From Acholoe squamosa (Eukaryota > Annelida > Polychaeta > Phyllodocida > Polynoidae): a stretch of 64,000 bases of DNA. Of this stretch, positions 56,307-64,000 are shown one piece after another; the first letter of the stretch is position 1; every line of letters starts with the position of its first letter. The stretch spans positions 77,163,972 through 77,227,971 of the forward strand of contig OX439040.1 of the NCBI GenBank assembly GCA_949317995.1, written 5' to 3'. The notes beneath the pieces are model-generated. The model was not told where the DNA came from and searched no databases. It saw nothing but the letters and a program-made list of their open reading frames with translations. The translations under genes and the position numbers were made by a program.

Positions 56307-56860
56307 TTTCCATTTTTATGTCATCACAGTGGACAACTTAGATATAGAGAAGGAGATGCTGCAGTTCCATGACACCAGTCTATCTCATGACTCCTCCCTA
56401 CACATAAAGGGATGTTATACCTGGGATATGTTTTACTATAATCTCCATTTGGAATTGTATACCTGTTTCTACATTGCCATGTTATTTAGACTGGTATGAG
56501 CTGGATCATGATACACAGAATTTCAACATCAGTCCATCTTTTCTCATGGGAAAAGAAGGATGTGTTTGATCAGTGTCCACTTTGAAACATTCTAATGTAG
56601 ATGTGTAAGAATAGACAGAGCCACTGGGCTTGTACAATTAAGTTATTGTGGATTTATGAGTTAGTTGAATAAAAGTGCATGTTTTATAGTATATGGACAT
56701 GATATATTTGGCATCATTTCCTGGTACCCTCGGGTACACTTACACATGAATAAAAAAAGTTGTAGCCATTAGACCATGTATCACACCCCTTAAATATGCC
56801 TCTTTTTGGAGCTCTTTTTTGCTGCTGTGCCAATATTATTATGTTATTATAAAAATTTCA
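56307..56860. other. Non-coding DNA
   Basis: No gene recognised. An 80-codon frame at 56260-56499 shows no motif. Confidence 0.4.
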
Positions 56861-57020
56861 GTTTCATGCTGACCCTCTGCGAGCTCATGGATCGCCCCCA
56901 AAAGGTCGGCATGAGGCTCCGATAAAGTGCTGGCAAGCATTCTCATCACGACTTCATTGGTGCATCATGACGACCAATGGGCATGATGCACTCCTGCATC
57001 AGCGGCCCTTAAAGGGTTAA
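56861..57020. repeat. GCATCATG dispersed repeat, copy i (well preserved)
   Basis: In reverse orientation relative to copy e. It ends gggcatgatgcactcctgca, tcagcggcccttaaagggtt. It also has the central ttggtgcatcatgacgacca and, at the far side, catgctgaccctctgcgag. Confidence 0.8.
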
Positions 57021-57420
57021 GAATTGCCTTATAATTATGCGAGGACTCACACTAGTCTAAAAATCATATAGGGAGGAATGCCATTTTTGAATATAACACT
57101 AGATAGTGTTGGTTCTGCCCAATGCAGACCCCAGGAACTAGATGTTCAGCGGTGCCTGTTACTATCTGAAAGTACCAAGGACAACCTTTATTATCATATC
57201 TGTTCTCAATCAACATACCTCTACCCACTAGATGCCATACTGATCAGGGGTTAGGGAACATATATATGCGCATATCAGCTAACCCCTAGAGCCGCTATAA
57301 AGGGCGTAGGGTCGTGAGTAACACAAATAAAAGCTGGCTTTTTTTGGGACGGGGGAAGGGGGCTGATTTGAAAGCTTTGACTGCTACGAATGTATCCATA
57401 ATATCACTTAAAGTAATTAC

Positions 57421-57540
57421 CTGGAGGCAATTTCTTAATGTACTAAAAATACACACAACCACTACTTTTTAAAAATGCCAAGAATAAGCCAGGCTATCGT
57501 AGGAACTGCCCTACGACTGCTCATTATACCACGATTTCTG
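57421..57540. mobile_element. MITE family C, half copy
   Basis: The left end ctggaggcaatttcttaatg is followed by aatgccaagaataagccagg and ctatcgtaggaactgcccta, which is the inverse of 50720-50775. The right end is missing, so the copy is truncated or rearranged. Confidence 0.7.
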
Positions 57541-57716
57541 GGTTACACAGTGCTTTTTGGTGTCTATTCCCATCCACATATCTGTCGATATTGCACACCC
57601 TGTATGCTTTAACATCAATTTTCTAAGGCGTGCGGTTATCCATGGATAACCCGCACCCCGTGCCTCTCATGTCCTTACATGTCATATGTTACATGTTAAA
57701 ACCCACGAAATTTTCC

Positions 57717-57789
57717 AGGCCAGGGTAGGGATCGAACCTGCAGTCTCACATCCCAAATCCAACTCCCTATGCACTGCGCCACAGGGACT
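57717..57789 (-). repeat. tRNA-like SINE head (minus strand)
   Basis: The minus strand reads GTCCCTGTGGCGCAGTGCAT with an A-box-like segment and GGTTCGATCCC as B box, properly spaced, but stems pair poorly. It is likely a tRNA-derived retroposon head, not a working tRNA. Confidence 0.55.
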
Positions 57790-57840
57790 GACGAGAAATG
57801 CTCGGTTCGAACCAGGTCTTGCTATGATACAAATCCATGT

Positions 57841-58410
57841 GTCGCTGTCCGCTGGCGGGCGAGGAGGTGTATGTACACTATTTTTCGCCGTGTGCCGCTG
57901 CCAAGCCTAGCCGAGAAGGGCGCTGTCGCTGTCCGCTGCCGGGCGCCGAGGTGTCTTATACACAAAGATAACCGTGAGACGCACTGAATGTAGAAGGCAC
58001 GGTGGTCTAGCGGTTAGCGCTTTGCGCTCAGCCGTCAGGGGTCCGCGGATCGCGTCCCGATCTGGGTACATCTTTTTTCGCCGTGTGCGCTGTCGCTGTC
58101 CGCTGGCAGGCGAGGAGGTGTACTATACACAAACATAACAGCGAGAAGCATCTTTTTTCGCCGTGTGCGCTGTCGCTGTCTGCTGGCGGGCGAGGAGGTA
58201 TATGTACACTATTTTTCACCGTGTGCCGCTGCCAAGGCTAGCCGAGACGGGCGCTGTCGCTGTCCGCTGCCGGGCGAGGAGGTGTATTCAGTACACAAAC
58301 ATAACAGCGAGATGCATTGAAATCTTTAGCCGTGTGCCGCTGCCTGTCCGAGCCGAGACGGGCGCTGTTGCTGTCCGCTGCCGGGCACCGAGGTGTATGT
58401 ACCTGTGTAC
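57841..58410 (+). repeat. GC-rich 81-bp tandem block with embedded tRNA-like sequence
   Basis: The phrase cgctgtcgctgtccgctg recurs six times at about 57841, 57921, 58090, 58170, 58251 and 58361. The spacing is about 81 bp in three cases and longer where a tRNA-like piece is inserted. Other shared words: gggcgaggaggtgtat, ttttcgccgtgtgccgctgc. Much GC-richer than its surroundings. Confidence 0.75.
57996..58070 (+). repeat. tRNA-like SINE head inside the tandem block
   Basis: ggcacggtggtctagcggtt with agcgc looks like an A box; ggatcgcgtcc is a B-box match. Spacing is tRNA-like but the anticodon stem is weak. Confidence 0.55.
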
Positions 58411-58516
58411 ACACACAATGGCTGGCATCGAGTCCCAGAGAGGGGGAATAATTTTTGTTTTCAAATTGAATTTATTGGTATTCTATTGATTATTTATTGG
58501 TTTCGTGGTATAAAAT

Positions 58517-59582
58517 AAGTAGTCAATGGATAACTCATGACTCGTGTGTGTTAGCAAAGGCTAATAACACTCGGCCTACGGCCTCGTGTCATTATGTAGC
58601 GTTTAATCAATGTTATGATAGAGCACGCGTGGGTCTATGGTTCAATATTCCACGACCGCGTAGCGGGAGTGGAATATTGAACCATAGACCAACAAGTGGT
58701 CTATTTAATCCAGGAGAAGATATTTTGTAAGTGCATGCTATCCGCTCGGTTTGCCAAGCCGTCGTGGCCATGTTGTCGTTCTGTCCGACATACCTCCACC
58801 TTTACACTCATTTTTCGGGTATAATCCAAGGATGTCAAGCCCTGTTATTCTAGCAGCGCCAAATATACGATCTCTAGTTGGTGTTCGCCTTCATTTTGTC
58901 TCCATTTTCTTCGAAATAAATAAGAATCCATTGATTTTCCATACCGATCCAACGCACACGGCCCGGTACACGGCCATTGCTTCTTGTTGACAGAGCGGGT
59001 AGGTGCCCGGATGTAAAAACTAGGTCAGCCACGCGTCGAGCAAGGAATGGCCGGACGGGGCGGGTCCCGACTCGTATCGATGTGGAAAATCAATGGATTC
59101 TTATTTATTTTGAAGAAAATGGAGGAATTTGGCATGGCATGTTCATCTAGGATATCTAAGGATGGTTCTCTGTTAATAACTCCACCAGGCTCCATTGAAA
59201 TCTATGCTAACGAGGTCTGCAAACATGAGGTATGTTGGACAACTTTTTCAAATTCTTGATGTAGATTCATTTCTACCACCGGTCGGCTTGGTATAGTGGA
59301 CAGCGAGCTCGCCTCCTGCCCCAGCGGCCGGGGATCGATTCCCCGTTGAACCTAGACGGTTTTAACAGGAAATGTATGGAGGAGTTGACATTGTATACTT
59401 CTCCAATTTATTAACATGTCCGGATTGAAACCAGCAGCTTCTTGAAGACGAAGAAAAGGTCTGAGAGTGCGTTATAGCTATATAACGCACGGGGGTTATG
59501 AGCAAAAAAGCACTGTCCAGGCCCAAATAGTTAGATAACCTTCACTAACACACACTTGTCATGAGTTATCCATTGGTTACTT
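58517..59582. mobile_element. Inverted-repeat element (about 1.07 kb) with nested palindromes
   Basis: The left end aagtagtcaatggataactc continues atgactcgtgtgtgttag and mirrors the right end (ctaacacacacttgtcatga, gttatccattggttactt); arms are about 40 bp with few mismatches. Inside are a 22-bp palindrome arm, gtctatggttcaatattcca, at 58632-58690, a second inverted pair (58889-58952 against 59076-59134, tccattgattttcca), and a tRNA-like piece at 59281. No transposase is visible. Confidence 0.75.
59281..59356 (+). repeat. tRNA-like SINE head within the 58.5-59.6 kb element
   Basis: ggtcggcttggtatagtgga has an A-box match, and cggggatcgattccccg forms a perfect T-arm with B box. The acceptor stem pairs only partly, so a SINE head is more likely than a functional tRNA. 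Confidence 0.6.
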
Positions 59583-59663
59583 GTTCACTACGATTAGCAG
59601 CTATGCAGTAAGTCATAGTGTGTTAAGTCACAGTCATAGTGTGTTAAGAAATGGCCTCCGGAG
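59572..59663. mobile_element. MITE family C, right-end fragment
   Basis: gattagcagctatgcagtaa matches (inverted) 50690-50715, and ends gttaagaaatggcctccgga. A 19-bp piece (agtcatagtgtgttaag) is duplicated in tandem inside it. Confidence 0.65.
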
Positions 59664-60006
59664 CAATCGTGTTCAAATGGCGAACTTTACTTCATTTCAA
59701 AATAAACTTTTTTCAACATTTAGCCATCTCATATCTCAATCCTCAATCTGAAATAAGGCCCTATTTCTGCATTGGGGGATCTCCCAATGTAAGTTATTTC
59801 AGTCGCGGCAAAGCCCTGGGGCGTGGGGGGAATGCGCCCCCCACACTTTTTCCAGATAACACTAAATATGATATAGAGATATATAGCAGATTTGCACTGA
59901 TAATCTTTAAGGCCAAAAACTTGGTCATATGTTACTAACCTACTTAGTCGTATTGATGAATACTTATATGTCTAACTTAGATTTTGTTAGTCATGTCTGC
60001 CTAACC

Positions 60007-60234
60007 CTACCCAGCAAATCGTTGTGAGTCCTCGTCAACCTGTGTGAAGTGGCTCACACATGTCGCTAGATGGAACACGACGTCGTTATAGCACAAGATC
60101 ACCAGGAATAGCAATTGCTATGCCATGTGAGTCTAACACAGAGTGGCGAAAGATGACGGAATGAGTTATCACTCAAAAAGGAGTCACCATTGATGACCAA
60201 TCATGGCGACAGATGACGACAATTTGCTGGGTAG
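60007..60234. mobile_element. MITE with CTACCCAGCAAAT termini
   Basis: ctacccagcaaatcgttgt at the left is the inverse of acgacaatttgctgggtag at the right (about 19 bp with two changes). 228 bp, non-coding. Confidence 0.75.
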
Positions 60235-61400
60235 TTAGTCATTTTATTTCTAGGAACGTGAATATGAATTTGATTTCCCAAAGCGATAGGAAGAGCAGGG
60301 TTGATTTTGATGTGTTAAATTATTGTATTTGTCTATGTCAAGCTTTCACAGCTCTGAAAAAAGCATATTTGTCTGCATCACATCAATTATATTTACAACC
60401 CATAACCTACATAAGTATAGGATTGTAACATCATTTACAGCAATATACATATAAAAGATATTATAATTTCCATGTAATAGGTGTTTTGGGGAAACAATAT
60501 GCCAGTTTAAATTGCTCCTTCACCTTATATATTCGGTAAGATCACCCCTATTTAAGGAACAAAAGACGGCTTTAAAAGTGTTCACTCAAAAAGAAAATGC
60601 TTCTTTGACATTGTGCTACCCCTGGTGTTCTAAATTGGTATATTTTCCTAGAAATATATGACTAGTCAATAAGTCATTTTCGAATATTGGTTAGTCACTT
60701 TGATCATTCGGTTAGTCAAATTAACTAATACCGAAATGACTAATCTAGGTTAGCCACCACTGACTAACTTTCTCAATGTAAAGATTATCAGTGTAGGAAT
60801 GCTCATCCCCCACACTTTTTTCAGCTACCCCCCCCCTTTATTTATTTGAAGTATAATCTATGATATCCATCCAAAATTGTAGTAGAGGGCCCTTTTATAT
60901 GATAAAGTGAATTTTAACTTCTACACAGGGCAATACGATATCAATCTGTCCATATAATTAAGTTCAAAATATGGAACTACAACAATGTATCATCTTATCT
61001 TCCCTATATGAGTGTATGTGTTGGTGGTCTCATTACCCCCACCCTCAGGGCAGGTGTATGTATATGTATCCCTTGTTTGGTCACCCACAATCTTAAACTG
61101 TGCCGCGGTTGTGGCAATGACGACAAAGACGTTGTGGTGCCGTGGTTTTGTTGGTAATTGCTGTCTCGTTATGACGCTCTTTACCTACCGTGCCCACATA
61201 TGACCCGTGCAAGCAGGTTTCTCATAATGAGGGCCATCATAATTTGCCTCTAAAAGACAAAATGATTGTACAAATCTTGGGATTTCATAAGAGTTCCGCC
61301 ATGTTGTGATGAAATAAAGGAAAAAAAGACAAACAAATGTTGGATGTCAATTGAGGGAAGCCTGATGGGACATATCGTGAAAATGTTGGAATCAGGCTTT
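60235..61400. other. Non-coding DNA
   Basis: No gene recognised. A patch of ttagtcA phrases at 60660-60770 is partly palindromic (gaatattggttagtcac / gttagtcaaatt). Confidence 0.4.
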
Positions 61401-61509
61401 TTCGTTGTTGTTTTTAAAATGTAGTGCTAAAAAGAGAAATTCAAAGCTTCAGAAATTTCCTTTTTTGTTGTTCAAATTCGCGAGATGTCGTTGGTTTGCG
61501 ATCTGACTC

Positions 61510-63807
61510 ATGCATACGGCCATTTTGGATCCCGGTGAGGAACTTACAGTTAAAGGCCTCAATATTTCTCTGAATTGAAACCGGTAAATGAGTATTGTTT
61601 GGTAAAGTATTTAGCTTAGATTATTGTTATCTTGTGCAACATCTGCAATGATCTAATTGGCCCCTGCTACTATAAATCCATTCCTTCATTCAGACATATG
61701 TGCAGGGGAGGGGTGGGATCTGGACCGACGTCGGCCATGACAGACGCACTGAGCCCAGACTGCGCACACACGAGTCGTATCCTACCTTTTAGTCTCTAGT
61801 TTGCACTTGGATAGAATATGATAACTTCAAGTAATGAATGCCTAAATACTATTCATGATATGTCGATTATACGCGCTGTTGTATCGTCCTTTTCATCTGA
61901 CCGCCAATGCGCCCGTCCTCCTATCGTCCCAGAGACGCGGCTCTCATAGACTTAGCCCACCATACTGTGGGAAGTGGGGGGGGGGAGGGGCGATTGGCTT
62001 CCATATTCATTATATATGTATCCAAGGGTATCACCTTGTCGCAGATGCAGGCCTTGGAAAATGAGGGGGCACAGCCTGAACAAAAGGGGGCGTACTCTTG
62101 ATTGCTGGACGATTTATACACAAGCAAAAAAAAAAAACAAAAAAAACAGGCACGCTCCCTCGCTCCTGCTTCCAAATCCGGCACTGATGTAAAATTTCTA
62201 ATCAAGCAATTGAGAAAAAATAATTAAATAAGAAAATAATTATGGGTGCACAGATATCTCCATGTATTTAATGCATCATGCAAATTGGTCAGCTGGGCTA
62301 TATTCATGCATCGTGTCAACCCTGCGGGAGTCTATCACCACCGGTGTTGGATCAACATGGAGTGCTGGCAATCAAACTCGATTGTCAGCCTTTCAATGGT
62401 CTATCAAAAAAGGCCAATGGGCATGATGCATTTCTGCATTAGCAGAGCTTGAAGGATTTTACAAGTGGTAGATTTCTTCCACTGTGATTAAATCTAATGG
62501 TTATACGATCCAAGGTATTACCCGGCAGTACTCTCCATACGCACATTCTCCATATGCCTAACCATGCTACCACCTCCACCTTCTGCGTTTGCAACACGAG
62601 ACCAATGACACACACTTAGTTTCCGATGTACAGTATGAATAATATACATATATAAGGAAGTCCAGATCTTAGTAGTCCTTCTTACAGCATATAACTTTGA
62701 ATAGGTCTGGCACAGATCCAAATTAGATAATCATTGACCGTGACACCACCGGAGTAGTATATGCGTCTAGCTTTTCAAACCGTGAATAGGCAGGGGTATA
62801 TCAATTACATACCAAAACTATTATCTACATACACTGAAACTCGTATTAAAAAGAAAAACAAAATACTAAATGCCAGCATACATAGGGACTCTAGGTCATT
62901 ATATTTGTAATTTTGTAGAACCAATTCTAATAGTCGGGGGGGGGGGTGTTCTCTTGAATAAAAAAAGAAAAGACAAATGATATATGTCAACGAAATGGAT
63001 TGTAGATTCATGTAATTTTCCTCAATTGAATTGTTAGTCTCAAGGAAAAGTATTACTAAGAGAACGTTCAACAATTATGTCACTGTTATTTATGCATTTT
63101 CAGGACCCACCCACCCCCTTGTCACTGTTTTGTATGGAACATGGAGGAAACCCCCTAAGCAGTGACGTAATTGTTGAACGTTCCCTAAGGACATTTGTGA
63201 AGATACATTTATAACTAATATTTCAAACCTATTATAACATGAATTCCCTTTTTGACTATAGCCGATATGATAGGACATCATGCACAGCCGATGGCGGTGG
63301 GACCTCGACCTGTGACCACAAGATTGCGTGGCACCACACGAAGAGCCGTTCAAGGTAACGTTCCTCGACATTCCTTAGGGTGCAATTATTTACACGCATG
63401 CTCGTTGGGAGTGGTCATTTTTTTTAACAGGCGGGGATTGGTTGGTGGATATCCACAACTGCTTTCCAAATTCCTTTTTTCCCGTTCCCTGTTTGTTTTA
63501 TAGTAATGGGCAGGCTAGGGGAGCTTTTTCCTTTTGCAAAAAAATGGGGTGAAATCCCCCCGCCCCATATAATCCATCAACCTCACCCCGTTGTTGATTG
63601 AAGAAAAATGTCCAAAAATCGACCAATCTCATCTAGAATTCAATGAGTACAGAACAAGAGGCGTGACATTTGTAGCCCACTAAATCAATATTGTTTATAT
63701 CATAAGATGTGTGTATTATTTCTACTTTCACCCAGGAGAGCCCACGTCTCCACGTAGTGGGGTTCCACCTGCTGCCATCACAAGGGCAGAGGTGTTTGAA
63801 ATCGGAG
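61510..63807 (+). CDS. Predicted 5' end of an unidentified gene (three exons, runs off the window)
   Basis: A short first exon has ATG at 61510-61512 and ends CCCG|GTGAGG at 61534. The frame continues after acceptor TATAG into 63262-63354 (93 nt, donor CAAG|GTAACG) and after CCCAG into 63736-63807 (72 nt, donor GGAG|GTAGGT). All junctions are phase 1 and the frame is open throughout, giving a basic, proline- and arginine-containing N-terminus (PRPVTTRLRGTTRRAV, then SPRSGVPPAAITRAEVFEIG). The middle exons are multiples of three. I do not recognise the family. Exon 1 is the weakest part, and the first coding ATG could instead be 63267-63269 in exon 2. Confidence 0.4.
61517..61528 (+). promoter_or_regulatory. 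YY1-like motif at a putative first exon
   Basis: CGGCCATTTTGG matches the YY1 core (CCAT with flanking TTT and G). Such sites are common just downstream of transcription starts of housekeeping genes. Its overlap with the predicted start codon region is suggestive only. Confidence 0.35.
62262..62460. repeat. GCATCATG dispersed repeat, copy j
   Basis: Contains taatgcatcatgcaaattgg, attcatgcatcgtgtcaacc, ctgcgggag and, at the right, gggcatgatgcatttctgca followed by ttagcagagcttgaaggat. It lies in the intron of the predicted 61.5-63.8 kb gene. Confidence 0.7.
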
Positions 63808-63913
63808 GTAGGTCTCTTCATTATAAATAATCAACACTCTAGCGTAAAACCCTGTGCGTTCATAAACTGCGGCCAGCAGACTATCTTGCCAGCCTATAGC
63901 AACTTTCAAGGCC

Positions 63914-63988
63914 CAGGAGGGCGATTCATAAAAACTGCGGACGATACTAGATGTAATGGCCGTCAGTCTTTTATGAAACGCCCTCCAG
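63914..63988. repeat. Short foldback, CAGGAGGGCGATTCATAAAA
   Basis: caggagggcgattcataaaa is mirrored by ttttatgaaacgccctccag 35 bp later. Its termini resemble the other CWGGAG elements in the window. Confidence 0.7.
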
Positions 63989-64000
63989 ATGAGCTAACAT

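Noticed and set aside
57717..59356. Functional tRNA genes
   Set aside because: A and B boxes are present but acceptor and anticodon stems pair poorly in all three cases. SINE heads fit better.
2798..62460. CRISPR array or prokaryotic-type operon
   Set aside because: The repeats are tandem or dispersed without regular unique spacers, and genes have introns. The DNA is eukaryotic.

Overview
This is a stretch of animal nuclear genome. It contains spliced genes with GT..AG introns, an intron-free rhodopsin-class GPCR relic, a family-92 glycosyltransferase gene, CR1/Jockey-type LINEs, a Ty3/Gypsy LTR retrotransposon, tRNA-derived SINE-like sequences and many short inverted-repeat elements. The mix fits a non-vertebrate bilaterian, probably marine (amphioxus, mollusc, brachiopod or similar). 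I cannot name the species. Most of the window is AT-rich non-coding DNA. The Gypsy interior, the LTRs and the 57.8-58.4 kb block are clearly GC-richer.

Layout. 1-11 kb: non-coding DNA with a CA microsatellite, copies of a dispersed repeat rich in GCATCATG, one inverted-repeat element, and a GPCR pseudogene (3673-4686, minus) with two isolated stop codons. 11.2-14.0 kb: a LINE with endonuclease and reverse transcriptase, broken once by an extra A in an A-run. 15.8-29.8 kb: a second LINE split inside its reverse transcriptase by an 11.3-kb Ty3/Gypsy element. That element has 365-bp LTRs with two differences and a 4-bp target duplication. It is read on the minus strand: coiled-coil/Gag-N ORF, Gag with CCHC knuckle, protease, RNase H and integrase, then a very long extra ORF in the env position. 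Its own reverse transcriptase is missing and a 78-bp copy of part of the extra ORF sits in its place.

30-46 kb: non-coding DNA with several inverted-repeat (MITE-like) families, a GTGTGGTAT-type satellite (35.4-36.9 kb) and a 44-bp minisatellite (44.2-45.8 kb). 46.4-50.0 kb: the best host gene, a three-exon Golgi-type GT92 glycosyltransferase of 634 residues. It is followed by an orphan duplicate of its 3' end (51.4 kb) and a decayed partial copy (52.5-54.1 kb). 55-60 kb: foldback elements, tRNA-like SINE heads and a GC-rich 81-bp tandem block. 61.4-63.8 kb: what looks like the 5' end of another gene running off the right edge, with a short first exon and two small phase-1 exons.

The most unusual object is the Gypsy element. 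It has two long accessory ORFs (one before Gag, one after integrase), it has lost its RT domain to a filler copied from its own 3' ORF, and its LTRs are almost identical, which suggests recent mobilisation by a partner enzyme. The intergenic DNA is also crowded with small inverted-repeat families, several of which share a similar CWGGAG-type terminus.
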